Notes: a model not told the origin generated them from the sequence alone. Positions 26,466 through 34,887 are shown, counted from the stretch's first letter. The stretch is DNA of 64,000 nucleotides from Pseudomonadales bacterium (GCA_024234635.1 JACKNX010000004.1:258249-322248); one strand, 5' to 3'. Translations and numbers: made by a program.

Positions 26466-28256
26466 TCAGCCGATCGTCAGCAGCGCTTGACCCACCACCA
26501 CCGAGTCGCCCTCACCCACCTGCACACCGGTCACCGTGCCCGCCGTGGGTGCGCTCACTTCGGTTTCCATCTTCATGGCTTCAAGGATGAGTACGGTTTG
26601 CCCTGCCGCCACCGCATCGCCCGCCTTCACCAGCACCCTGACGATGGTACCGGCCAGCGGTGACGGCAACGCACTACCGGAACCGGCCGGGGCAGCCGAC
26701 CGCGTCGGCGCAACTGGCGCGCTGGTGCGCACCGCTGTCACATCGCCGCCTTCGGAGACTTCCACGACATAGGGATTGCCGTTGACGCGCACGGTGTACA
26801 CGGAAGCCCCGGAAGGTGCGACATTGGCCGGGGGGGCGGACGCCGCGGCGGCGGGCTTGTCCGCGGCACTGCCTGGCGCCGGTTCGAATGCCGCCGGGTT
26901 CCCGCGGTTTTCCAGGAATTTCAATCCCACCTGGGGAAACAGTGCGTAGGTAAGCACGTCATCCACCACGTGCTCGGCGAGCTTGATGCCGCGTTTGCCT
27001 GCCTCCGCGATGAGCGCGTTTTCCAGCTTGTCAAGTTCGGGCTCCAGAAGGTCCGCCGGCCTGCAGGTGATGGGCTCGCCGCCCTCCAGCACACGTGCCT
27101 GCAGTTCCGCGTTCAGCGGTGCGGGGGTGCGCCCGTATTCACCTTTCAGCACCCCGGCAGTTTCTCGCGTGATGCTCTTGTAACGCTGGCCGGTGAGCAC
27201 GTTGATCACTGCCTGCGTGCCAACAATCTGCGAGGTGGGCGTAACCAGCGGAATGAAGCCGAGGTCCTCGCGCACCGCGGGAATTTCCTGCAATACGTCA
27301 TCCAGCCTGTCGCTGGCGTTCTGCTCGCGCAACTGGTTTTCCAGGTTGGTGAGCATGCCACCAGGCACCTGAGCCACCAGGATGCGCGAATCCACGCCTC
27401 GCAGCGCGCCCTCGAACTTCGCATACTTCCTGCGCACGTCGCGGAAGTACGCGGCAATTTCTTCCAGCAGCGCCAGATCCAGCCCGGTATCGCGATCCGT
27501 ACCCTGCAGAATGGCTACGATCGACTCCGTGGGCGAGTGGCCATAGGTCATGCTCATCGACGAAATGGAGGTGTCGATGTTGTCGATACCCGCCTCGATG
27601 CATTTGAGGTACGTGGACGTCGACATGCCGGTGGTGGCGTGACACTGCATGTGCACGGGAATGTGAATGGTGGCTTTCAGGCGGCTGACCAGTTCGAAGC
27701 CTTCATAGGGTTTGAGAAGCCCGGCCATGTCCTTGATGCACACGGAATGTGCGCCCATGTCCTCGATCTGGCGCGCAAGATCCAGCCACAGATCAATCGT
27801 ATGCACCGGGCTCACCGTGTAGGAAATGGTGCCCTGGGCATGTTTGCCCGTGGCCAGGGTGGCTTTGACGGCGGATTCGATATTCCGCATGTCGTTCATG
27901 GCATCGAAAATACGGAACACATCGACACCGTTGGCCGCCGCCCGCTCGACGAACTTGGCGACCACGTCGTCCGCGTAGTGCCGATAGCCAAGAATGTTCT
28001 GCCCGCGAAACAGCATCTGCTGAGGGGTGTTCGGCATGGCCGCTTTCAGATGGCGGATGCGATCCCACGGGTCTTCGCCGAGATAACGGATACAGGCATC
28101 AAAGGTGGCTCCGCCCCAGGATTCGACGGACCACAGACCCACCTGATCCAGTTTTGGAGCAATGGGCAACATGTCGTCCAGCCTTACGCGGGTGGCAAGC
28201 AGGCTCTGCGAGGCATCGCGCAGAACCACATCCGTGATACCGAGTTTGTTTGTCAC
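26466..28256 (-). CDS. oadA: Oxaloacetate decarboxylase alpha subunit OadA
   Basis: A 596-residue biotin-dependent carboxyltransferase. The N-terminal TIM barrel has VVLRDASQSLLATRVR and the metal-ligand block HMQCHATTGMS; a PYC/OadA domain follows (about 290-450), then a Pro/Ala linker (about 470-525) and a biotinyl domain with biotin lysine K562 in EAMKMET. It transfers CO2 from oxaloacetate to biotin for OadB. A methylmalonyl-CoA or pyruvate-carboxylase role is unlikely because the acceptor subunits OadB and OadG are adjacent. Confidence 0.94.
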   Translation of the reverse strand: MTNKLGITDVVLRDASQSLLATRVRLDDMLPIAPKLDQVGLWSVESWGGATFDACIRYLGEDPWDRIRHLKAAMPNTPQQMLFRGQNILGYRHYADDVVAKFVERAAANGVDVFRIFDAMNDMRNIESAVKATLATGKHAQGTISYTVSPVHTIDLWLDLARQIEDMGAHSVCIKDMAGLLKPYEGFELVSRLKATIHIPVHMQCHATTGMSTSTYLKCIEAGIDNIDTSISSMSMTYGHSPTESIVAILQGTDRDTGLDLALLEEIAAYFRDVRRKYAKFEGALRGVDSRILVAQVPGGMLTNLENQLREQNASDRLDDVLQEIPAVREDLGFIPLVTPTSQIVGTQAVINVLTGQRYKSITRETAGVLKGEYGRTPAPLNAELQARVLEGGEPITCRPADLLEPELDKLENALIAEAGKRGIKLAEHVVDDVLTYALFPQVGLKFLENRGNPAAFEPAPGSAADKPAAAASAPPANVAPSGASVYTVRVNGNPYVVEVSEGGDVTAVRTSAPVAPTRSAAPAGSGSALPSPLAGTIVRVLVKAGDAVAAGQTVLILEAMKMETEVSAPTAGTVTGVQVGEGDSVVVGQALLTIG

Positions 28257-28318
28257 GTTACTCCCCTGTCAGGCCGCGGCCCGATTCCTGATTACCAACA
28301 AGTAGTGCGAGGGTCGTC

Positions 28319-28567
28319 TCAGCCGCCACCCTTCCGTGCCCGGTGCATGGCAAGCGCTGCGGTAATGGCGGCGATTTCCTCATTCGACGACGATTCCGGT
28401 TGCGGTGGCGCTGCCGCAGGCGCCGCGGGCAACGGTGGCGGCAGGAAGCGCGTGATCATCGACGACATGATCGACGTGGCGCCGACCAGCACGGTGAGGA
28501 AAACAAAAACGGTGCCCATGCCGGCCACCATCAGTTCGACGCCCTGTCCCAGCATTCCTGAAAACAT
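28319..28567 (-). CDS. oadG: Oxaloacetate decarboxylase gamma subunit OadG
   Basis: An 82-residue subunit with one transmembrane helix (about 8-32: GVELMVAGMGTVFVFLTVLVGATSIM), a Pro/Ala linker and a short helical tail (EEIAAITAALAMHRARKG), the OadG layout. The gamma subunit assembles the complex and carries a metal ligand. The ATG at 28567 gives the family length; a longer frame upstream is not supported. It is first in the oadGAB operon, 62 bp from oadA. Confidence 0.85.
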   Translation of the reverse strand: MFSGMLGQGVELMVAGMGTVFVFLTVLVGATSIMSSMITRFLPPPLPAAPAAAPPQPESSSNEEIAAITAALAMHRARKGGG

Positions 28568-28841
28568 CGTGTGCCCGCCCCTTCTTCGGCACGATACGGT
28601 TGCCTGCGCACAGCGCGGGCCCGTGCACGCACCATGTCGTGCAGCCCACCTGGTCACCCCGGGGGCATTTGAACCATCAACCAATAGCAGCGCGCAAGTT
28701 TGCGGGACGGGCGACGGGAGGGCAATCCGTGAAAGGTAGGAGTGACAGCGCGCACCGCGCGGGGCGCGAGGCAGAGCGCGAACTGACCTGGTGGGCCGTT
28801 TGATGCGTTGGGTGATCCTGGGAAGCGCTCAAGTGACCTAC
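28568..28841. other. Intergenic region upstream of oadG
   Basis: No gene is supported on either strand. The region should hold the oadG promoter on the minus strand, but no convincing -35/-10 pair stands out. It contains GC-rich short repeats (GCGCGCACCGCGCGGGGCGCG around 28749-28768) and leads into the hairpin element that follows. Confidence 0.45.
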
Positions 28842-28876
28842 CAGCTGGCCACGTTGCGATTGCCAGCGCTGTCGCC

Positions 28877-29023
28877 CATGGAACTGAAGTTCCATGAGAG
28901 GCTGCTGAAGTAGCAGCCTGGTATGCCAGCCAGGGATGGCTGGCCCGCAAATGCAGCGGGAAACGCTGCATTTGGCGCGAGTCGGCGAAGCCGACGACTG
29001 CTGAAACAAGTCCAGGAGGGACT
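28877..29023. repeat. Array of six consecutive small hairpins
   Basis: Perfect inverted repeats follow one another: CATGGAAC/GTTCCATG (28877-28896), AGGCTGCT/AGCAGCCT (28899-28919), GCCAGCCA/TGGCTGGC (28925-28944), AAATGCAGCG/CGCTGCATTT (28949-28973), GTCGGC/GCCGAC (28981-28995) and AGTCC/GGACT (29009-29023). Loops are 3 to 5 nt. There is no open frame through them. The stems are unrelated in sequence, so this is a series of distinct hairpins and not one repeated unit. Confidence 0.85.
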
Positions 29024-29057
29024 GGTTGAGCATCCTGCTAACTTATCAGGCGGCCCT

Positions 29058-29192
29058 CTAGACACGTCCCGCGAGTGGGCCGAGCACCAGCCAGTCGACA
29101 AGCAGGGCCACAACAGCCAGGGCGACAATGACCATCGCGCAGACGCCGAGCAGACGCCAGCCGCGAAAACGTTTCTCTTCCTCTGTATGCAT
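29058..29192 (-). CDS. 44-residue single-pass membrane protein
   Basis: A short protein beginning MHTEEEKRFRGWRLLG, with one hydrophobic helix (about residues 15-38: VCAMVIVALAVVALLVDWLVLG) and a short tail. A GTGGAG ribosome site lies 9 bp before the ATG. The charged N-terminus and single helix are typical of small inner-membrane regulatory or accessory subunits, but no family is recognised. It lies within the 60-bp inverted-repeat element. Confidence 0.6.
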   Translation of the reverse strand: MHTEEEKRFRGWRLLGVCAMVIVALAVVALLVDWLVLGPLAGRV

Positions 29193-29416
29193 ATCGTTCA
29201 CTCCACGGCAGGCAGAGCAAGCACCCGGCTGCGTGTTCCCTGAAGGGGATCGCCCGGGAGCCCGCACACCTGGAACCACCTCTCATGGAACATCAGTTCC
29301 CTGCGCGACAGCGCTGGCAATCGCAACGTGGCCAGCTGTTAACCCGCTGTGGATGGGATGTCATCATCAATCGGGTTTAGTGAATACCGGGCTTCCCCCG
29401 TTAATGGGGTAGAGCC

Positions 29417-29441
29417 CCCATTCCGCCGGTGGCGGAATGGG
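29417..29441. terminator. Hairpin just beyond tRNA-Arg(ACG)
   Basis: CCCATTCCGCC and GGCGGAATGGG form a perfect 11-bp stem with a 3-nt loop, starting 7 bp past the tRNA 3' end on the minus strand. No T tract follows, so it may act in tRNA 3' processing or in termination without the classic tail. Confidence 0.5.
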
Positions 29442-29447
29442 TGGGAA

Positions 29448-29524
29448 TGGCGCACCCGGCTGGATTCGAACCAGCAATCCCCAGCTTCGTAGGCTGGTGC
29501 CTTATCCAATTTGGCCACGGGTGC
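29448..29524 (-). tRNA. tRNA-Arg(ACG)
   Basis: The minus strand gives a 77-nt cloverleaf: acceptor GCACCCG/CGGGTGC, discriminator G and encoded CCA, anticodon stem CCAGC/GCTGG with loop CTACGAA (anticodon ACG, normally modified to ICG and reading CGU, CGC and CGA), and T loop GGTTCGAATCC. Confidence 0.95.
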
Positions 29525-29593
29525 CGCGAAAGGGCGGCTATTATCGTGAGGCACCCCGGCAAGGTCAACGCGGCTGAGCGTTATCTTCGAACA

Positions 29594-29690
29594 CATCGGC
29601 CACCCTCTCGCGAACGCCATCGCCGGCGTTCGCACCGATGGAGGTGATACGATGACGACCTCCGCAGCGCTCGCGAGGAACCCGAGATGA
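29594..29690 (+). promoter_or_regulatory. Structured leader with a 12-codon upstream ORF
   Basis: A hairpin GCGAACGCC/GGCGTTCGC (29610-29633), extended by CATCGG/CCGATG outside, is followed by GGAGGTGAT (29640-29648), a nine-base perfect match to the anti-Shine-Dalgarno. This serves an ATG at 29652 that reads MTTSAALARNPR and stops at 29690 in an ATGA overlap with the PhyH start. The leader peptide is therefore likely translated and coupled to the dioxygenase. Confidence 0.5.
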
Positions 29691-30601
29691 CTACCGCCCC
29701 CAGGCTCACGCATCTGCCAGCCGACACGACACCTGACCATCTTAAAGAGGTTGTCGCCCGCGACGGAGCCGCGATCGTCGACAACCTGATGCCAGCGGAG
29801 CTGCTCACACGCGTGCGCAACGAGATCACGCCGTACGTTGACGCCACGTCAACGGGCCACGATGACTTCACCGGCCGGCGGACCACGCGCACCGGTGCAC
29901 TGGTCGCCCGTTCACCCGCCTGCCGTGAACTGGTGATGCATCCACTCATCAACGCGGCCTGTGACCTGTTCCTGTCGCCGTTCTGCGATCGCTACCAGCT
30001 GCACCTCACCCAGGTGATCCGCATCATGCCGGAACAGGGCGAGCAGGTTCTGCACCGCGACCGGCTGGCCTGGGGCGGGTTCGTCCCGCGCAGCATCGAG
30101 CCACAGCTCAACACCATCTGGGCAATCACCGATTTCACGCAGACCAATGGCGCCACACGCGTCGTGCCGGGCTCGAACCAGTGGCCGGACGAGCGGCAGG
30201 CGCATGAAGACGAGATCACCTACGCCGGTATGACGGCAGGCTCCGTCATCGTCTACTCCGGTTCGGTCATTCATTCCGGTGGCCGCAATACGTCGGACGC
30301 CGACCGGGTGGGAATCAATATCACCTACAGCCTGGGCTGGCTGCGGCAGGAGGAAAACCAGTTCCTCTCCTGCCCGCCACACATCGCCCGGGAGCTGGAT
30401 CCGGAGCTCCGGGCGCTACTTGGCTATTCGATGGGTTCCTATGCGCTGGGTTACTTCTCGCCGCCGACGCCACCAGGCGAGAACCCCGAGGTCGTGCCCC
30501 CCGAGTTTCTGTTCAACGGCCAGATTGGCGCCGACTGGGGACAGGATCTGTTCTCTTCCGTCACTGCCAGGGTGGCATCGCAACTCGGCCAGCGCGACTG
30601 A
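29687..30601 (+). CDS. Phytanoyl-CoA dioxygenase family protein (PhyH-1)
   Basis: A 304-residue Fe(II)/2-oxoglutarate dioxygenase. The facial triad is H123 and D125 (VLHRDRLAW) and H196 (VIHSGGRN), with a likely 2-oxoglutarate-binding arginine at R207. The NGATRVVPGSNQW block is typical of PhyH. The family hydroxylates or otherwise oxidises diverse substrates, and the substrate here is unknown. Start codon is coupled to the leader ORF; GAGGAA before it can also serve as its own ribosome site. An ABM monooxygenase gene follows after 47 bp. Confidence 0.88.
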   Translation: MTTAPRLTHLPADTTPDHLKEVVARDGAAIVDNLMPAELLTRVRNEITPYVDATSTGHDDFTGRRTTRTGALVARSPACRELVMHPLINAACDLFLSPFCDRYQLHLTQVIRIMPEQGEQVLHRDRLAWGGFVPRSIEPQLNTIWAITDFTQTNGATRVVPGSNQWPDERQAHEDEITYAGMTAGSVIVYSGSVIHSGGRNTSDADRVGINITYSLGWLRQEENQFLSCPPHIARELDPELRALLGYSMGSYALGYFSPPTPPGENPEVVPPEFLFNGQIGADWGQDLFSSVTARVASQLGQRD

Positions 30602-30648
30602 CCCGGAACAACTCATTCCTGCATCGGTTTAACAGAGGAGTCCAGACA

Positions 30649-30951
30649 ATGTTCATCGCCATGAACCGGTTTCGCATCGCCAGAGGTTTCGAAGCGGGCT
30701 TCGAGAAGGTCTGGCGCGAGCGGGATTCGTTTCTCAACGAGGTGCCCGGATTCATTTCCTTCCACCTGCTCAAGGGGCCGGAGCGTGACGACCACGTGCT
30801 GTACGCATCGCACAGCACCTGGGAATCGCGCGCGGCATTCGTTGCCTGGACCGAGTCCGACAATTTCCGTCGCGCGCACAGCCAGGCGTCGGCGCCCAAG
30901 GGTACCTACCTTGGACATCCGGAGCTGGAGACGTTCGAGTCGGTCCTCTGA
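30649..30951 (+). CDS. ABM-domain monooxygenase, HmoA/IsdG-like
   Basis: A 100-residue antibiotic-biosynthesis-monooxygenase domain protein: MFIAMNRFRIARGFEAGFEKVWRERD, then GFISFHLLKGPERDDHVLYASHSTWESRAAFVAWTESDNFRRAH. The WESRAAFVAW block and the His downstream (H76) resemble heme-degrading HmoA/IsdG-type proteins. Heme breakdown is therefore possible, but cofactor-free oxygenases share the fold. AGAGGAG precedes the ATG. It lies in one transcription unit with PhyH-1. Confidence 0.8.
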   Translation: MFIAMNRFRIARGFEAGFEKVWRERDSFLNEVPGFISFHLLKGPERDDHVLYASHSTWESRAAFVAWTESDNFRRAHSQASAPKGTYLGHPELETFESVL

Positions 30952-30969
30952 AACCACGCGGGTGCACGC

Positions 30970-32394
30970 TCACCCGCCCGCGGCCAGATTACGCACGATA
31001 TCGTAGTTGAACCGCACGAAGCGGTGCAGCTCACTCTCCAGAATGCGTTCCTGGTCGCTATGCGGGCCGTATCCCAGCGGCCCGTCCTCGCCGTCCACCG
31101 CGGGACCGATTCCGTAACAAGCGATTCCACGAGATCGCAGATAGGCCATGTCCGTCGCGCCGGTACTCATGGTCGGCAGGGTGGTGGCGTTGTAATGTTT
31201 TGTCACGGCGGCCTCCAGGACCTTGAACGCCTCGGTATTCAGCCCCGAGATACCTGGTGGCCGCAGATCGCGCGGCACCCACGCGACCTTGATCGCCGGA
31301 TCGTCGATGACCTGCCGCACGGTTTCCAGGAAAGTCTCCGGATCCTGCGCCGGTTCCAGCCGGGTATCGAGTGTCGCCTTCGCCTCCGACGGAATGACGT
31401 TCACCCGGTAGCCACCGTTGATGATCGTCGGCGAAATGGAGGTACGCACCATGGACGCATGCAGTGGTTCGTTTTCCACGAACCAGTCGTCCGCGGGGGC
31501 ACGAATGGCCGGGTCGGGATGCAGGATGTCCAGATACCGCTGCGCGGCTTCCGGTTCGGAAATTCCCGCCAGACGCTGGAAATAAGCCATCGTGGTTTCG
31601 TTGAGGCTGACGGGAATACGCCAGTCCCCCACTTTCGCGACGGCGCGGGTCAGATGCAGCACCGCATTCTGCCGCAGTGGCACGGAACCATGCCCCGCCG
31701 GACCGCTGGCGGTGAGTTCGATGGCGCGCGGGATTTTTTCGGTGGTCTGCACCGAGGCGAAGCGCACCTTGCCTTCCCGCCTGGCGACGCTGCCGCCTTC
31801 CGCGTAACAGAATTCCGCATCGATCTCAGGGAAATGGTTGTTCACCATGTACTGAATGCCCACCCGCGTGGCGCCCTCTTCACCCGACTCGGCCAGGAAG
31901 ATGACATCGCGGTTCAGCGGTACCTTAAGCCGTTTCAGCGTCAGCATCGTCATGAGCGCCGCGACGACGTTGTCCTTGTCGTCCAGCGTGCCGCGGCCGT
32001 AGATGTGACCACCTTCCGTGTCCGCGGAAAACGGCGGATGCGTCCACTTGGCGGGATCGACGTTGACGGTGTCGGTATGCGCCATGATGAGCACGGGACG
32101 CGCTGAGCCATTGCCGCGAAGGCGCGCGACAATATTCGGTCGGTGTGCTTCGAGCGCAAACCGGTTGACCTCGATGCCTTCGGCGGTGAGCACCTTCTCC
32201 AGGTAGTCCGCGGCGTCGACCTCGCGTCCGGGCGGATCGGTGGTATCGAGGCGGATCAGGGCCTGAAAATGGCGCATCGTTTCGGCTTCAAGGGCCTCCC
32301 GGTCCGGTTGCGCGGCCGACAGTGTTGACGGCAGCAGCAGGAACGCCAGGAAAAGCCGCCAGCGCAGCGAAGGGGTGGAACGGTTCAACGGCAT
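30970..32394 (-). CDS. Exported M20-family metallopeptidase
   Basis: A 474-residue M20/M25/M40 zinc peptidase with a signal peptide (MPLNRSTPSLRWRLFLAFLLLPSTLSAAQ). Metal and catalytic motifs are MAHTDTVNVD, GRGTLDDKDN, ESGEEGA and CYAEGG; a dimerisation domain sits at about 215-350 and the last metal ligand lies near YGPHSDQERILES. Likely a periplasmic di- or aminoacyl-peptidase or a deacylase; the substrate is not shown. Convergent with the ABM gene, 18 bp apart. Confidence 0.9.
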   Translation of the reverse strand: MPLNRSTPSLRWRLFLAFLLLPSTLSAAQPDREALEAETMRHFQALIRLDTTDPPGREVDAADYLEKVLTAEGIEVNRFALEAHRPNIVARLRGNGSARPVLIMAHTDTVNVDPAKWTHPPFSADTEGGHIYGRGTLDDKDNVVAALMTMLTLKRLKVPLNRDVIFLAESGEEGATRVGIQYMVNNHFPEIDAEFCYAEGGSVARREGKVRFASVQTTEKIPRAIELTASGPAGHGSVPLRQNAVLHLTRAVAKVGDWRIPVSLNETTMAYFQRLAGISEPEAAQRYLDILHPDPAIRAPADDWFVENEPLHASMVRTSISPTIINGGYRVNVIPSEAKATLDTRLEPAQDPETFLETVRQVIDDPAIKVAWVPRDLRPPGISGLNTEAFKVLEAAVTKHYNATTLPTMSTGATDMAYLRSRGIACYGIGPAVDGEDGPLGYGPHSDQERILESELHRFVRFNYDIVRNLAAGG

Positions 32395-32488
32395 AGTCGG
32401 GTTCCGTGCACAAAACCCGGAACCTACGGTGAAGGCCCGCGTTGTGCAACCTTCGCCCTGACGTGGCTTGCGTCTGCTCCCGGCGGCT

Positions 32489-33898
32489 TCAGCCGCGCAA
32501 ACGCTCCGCGGCGAGTTTCTGCAGGTCCGCCTTTACGCGTGCAAAGACACTGTCCCAGTCGCCGGGTCTGGGCTGGCGGATGAGCCGCATGCTGGCGTAC
32601 CAGGGCGAGTCCTCCCGGTCCCAGAGATACAGCCAGTACGCCGCGTAATTGAGCAGGTTCCACACCGGCCGCCCCAGGCTGCCGCAGAGATGCGCAACCG
32701 ACGAGTCCGTCATGATCACCAGGTCCAGTTCCTCGATGCACGCCGCCGTCTCGGCAAAATCCTCCACCCGCGTGCCGAGGTCGATCATGACCGAGGACGC
32801 ACCGGCATCCGCCAGGTCGCCTTCGCGCGGCCCTTTCTGCAACGAATACAGCTGCACACCCGGAACGTGTGACAAAGGCACGAACCGCTCCACGCCGACG
32901 GACCGCTTGTGATTACGTTTGAAGGTCACGCTGCCGGACCACACGACGCCCACCTTCAGCCGGCCTGCGCCGCTGGCCATGAGCGCCCTCGCCTTCGCCC
33001 GCGCCGCGTCAGGGATGTGAAGCCGCTGACACGGTGGAATGTTGTCCAGATGCACGCCATACAAACCCGGCAATGCCATCAGTGGTGTCACCAGGTCGAC
33101 ATCAGCAGGTGGACCGTCGTCCGGATCGAACAGCGCATCCACGCCTTCGAGCTGCCCGAACAGGCGGCGCAGCGGCGGCTTGCATTCCAGGTAGACCCGC
33201 GCGCCCTGGGCTTTCACCCACGGCAGGAACCGCACCGCCAGCAGCGTGTCGCCAAAACCCTGTTCCGGATACAGGTAGAGGGTCTTGCCTGCCAGCGGTT
33301 CACCCCGCCATTCCGGCAGAAGCGACGCCCGCCGGTGCACCTCGCCGATGTGCCAGCGTGCCTCGTATGCCGCCCATCCGGCGGCGAAGTCGCCCTGGTA
33401 GAGATGCGCGACAGCGCTGTCCCAGCGTGGATTGGCATTGTCAGGGTCGATGCGGATGGCTTCGCGGAATTGTTCCAGCGCCTCCGCGAAACGACCGGCG
33501 TCGCGCAGCGCAATGCCATAGTTGTGGCGGGAATTGTAGTCGTCCGGCGCCAGCAGCGCGGAGCGGGCATGCGCCGCCAGCGCTTCCTCGAAACGATCCA
33601 GGTCCTTGAGCGCGTTGCCCAGATTCGACAGGAAGCCTGCATCGTCCGGTCGGATTTCCAGGGCGCGAACATAACATCCCACGGAGGCGTCGAAGTCCTG
33701 CTGCACGCGATGGGCGACGCCCAGGTTGGACCAGATTCCGGCATCGCGTGGCTGGCGCGCCAGATAGGCACGGTAAAGGCGGATGGCTTCATCCAGCCGT
33801 CCCCCTTTCTGGGCGTTTACTCCGGCGTCTCGCAGACGCTGCAATTCGAGGCGGCTCGCGGAAGATCCATCCCCCGCGGCCCGTGCGACCGTGTTCAT
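32489..33898 (-). CDS. TPR protein with C-terminal GT-B-like domain
   Basis: A 469-residue protein. Residues about 15-180 hold four to five TPR units (for example AGIWSNLGVAHRVQQDFDASVGCYVRALEIRPDD and NSRHNYGIALRDAGRFAEALEQFREAIRIDPDN). The C-terminal half has LYLYPEQGFGDTLLAVRFLPWVKAQGARVYLECKPPLRRLF and VIMTDSSVAHLCGSLGRPVWNLL, as in TPR-linked glycosyltransferase-9/41-like proteins of Proteobacteria. O-linked glycosylation of proteins is a reasonable guess. The ATG at 33898 is preferred; two in-frame ATGs lie 33 and 72 bp upstream. Confidence 0.82.
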   Translation of the reverse strand: MNTVARAAGDGSSASRLELQRLRDAGVNAQKGGRLDEAIRLYRAYLARQPRDAGIWSNLGVAHRVQQDFDASVGCYVRALEIRPDDAGFLSNLGNALKDLDRFEEALAAHARSALLAPDDYNSRHNYGIALRDAGRFAEALEQFREAIRIDPDNANPRWDSAVAHLYQGDFAAGWAAYEARWHIGEVHRRASLLPEWRGEPLAGKTLYLYPEQGFGDTLLAVRFLPWVKAQGARVYLECKPPLRRLFGQLEGVDALFDPDDGPPADVDLVTPLMALPGLYGVHLDNIPPCQRLHIPDAARAKARALMASGAGRLKVGVVWSGSVTFKRNHKRSVGVERFVPLSHVPGVQLYSLQKGPREGDLADAGASSVMIDLGTRVEDFAETAACIEELDLVIMTDSSVAHLCGSLGRPVWNLLNYAAYWLYLWDREDSPWYASMRLIRQPRPGDWDSVFARVKADLQKLAAERLRG

Positions 33899-34059
33899 CT
33901 CAGAAATTCCCGTTTCCCTGCCCGCCAGCATCCCGTAACGACGGTAGCGGGGCGGCGTCAGAATAAGCATAGTCGCTGGGCGGAATTGCCAAGCGCCTCA
34001 CATATTCCCGCCCCGGCGCCGGGCAACGACCAGACATCCAAACTGCGGAGGAACCGACC

Positions 34060-34887
34060 ATGTCGACTGACAGCGTCCCGTCACACCTGGAGCGCATCGC
34101 TACCGACGGCTACACGGTACTCGAGCGCGTCATCGACCGGTCGCTGGTAGAGGCGCTGAACGAAGCCCTGCTGCGCCTGGAACACGACCGCCGCATCGTG
34201 CCCGGGGGAAACCTGTTCGAGGGTGATCGCACGATCCGGATCTACAACCTGCTGGCGCTGGATCGCGTCTTCGAGGCCATTCCGGTGCATCCGGCCGTGT
34301 TGCCGGTGATCGAAGGCGTACTGGACCCCGGCTGCCTGGTGTCATCCCTGTCGTCCATTTCCATCGACCCGGGGGAAGACGCCCAACCCCTGCATGCGGA
34401 CGACACGCTCATCGATCTGCCGCGCCCGCACCGGCCGGTGGTGTGCAACTCCATGTGGGCGCTCACCGATTTCACCGAGGCCAACGGCGCCACGCGCATC
34501 GTGCCGGGCAGCCACCTGCTGGCGGAAAAACCGGAATTCGGCAAGCACTACCCGTCGATTGCCGCCGAAATGCCGAAGGGGAGCGTGCTGATCTGGAACG
34601 GTAGCCTGTGGCACGGCGGCGGTGCCAACGGCACGAGTCAGCGGCGGGTGGGTATCGCCATGAACTACTGCGCCGGCTACATCCGTCAGCAGGAGAACCA
34701 GCAGCTCGGCATCCCGCTGGAGCGGGTGCGCCGGTTCCCGCCCCGGCTTCAGGAACTGGCTGGATTCGGCACCTACAAGCATCTGATGGGACATATCGAC
34801 AAACGCAGTCCCGTGCAGGTTCTGCTCGACCGGGACGATGGTTTCCGATCGGTGTGGGATGTTGTCGATTCAGCGCGCACTGACTGA
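34060..34887 (+). CDS. Phytanoyl-CoA dioxygenase family protein (PhyH-2)
   Basis: A 275-residue Fe(II)/2-oxoglutarate dioxygenase with H112 and D114 (PLHADD) and H185 (LWHGGGANGTS) as metal ligands, and R196 for 2-oxoglutarate. The NGATRIVPGSHLL block is shared with PhyH-1, but overall the two differ enough to expect different substrates. GGAGG precedes the ATG. It stands alone between a divergent TPR gene and a convergent membrane-protein gene. Confidence 0.88.
   Translation: MSTDSVPSHLERIATDGYTVLERVIDRSLVEALNEALLRLEHDRRIVPGGNLFEGDRTIRIYNLLALDRVFEAIPVHPAVLPVIEGVLDPGCLVSSLSSISIDPGEDAQPLHADDTLIDLPRPHRPVVCNSMWALTDFTEANGATRIVPGSHLLAEKPEFGKHYPSIAAEMPKGSVLIWNGSLWHGGGANGTSQRRVGIAMNYCAGYIRQQENQQLGIPLERVRRFPPRLQELAGFGTYKHLMGHIDKRSPVQVLLDRDDGFRSVWDVVDSARTD

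Larger units (their letters stand above)
28842..29338. repeat. 497-bp element bounded by 60-bp inverted repeats
   Basis: The left arm (28842-28901) and right arm (29279-29338) are inverted copies matching at 57 of 60 positions; the outer 34 are identical. Between them are a row of hairpins (28877-29023) and a gene for a 44-aa membrane protein on the minus strand. No transposase and no clear target duplication are seen. It looks like a non-autonomous, MITE-like unit, or a gene cassette framed by repeats, between oadG and tRNA-Arg(ACG). Confidence 0.8.

Noticed and set aside
26970..28739. 589-codon + strand frame opposite oadA
   Set aside because: Antisense shadow of a well-conserved biotin carboxyltransferase.
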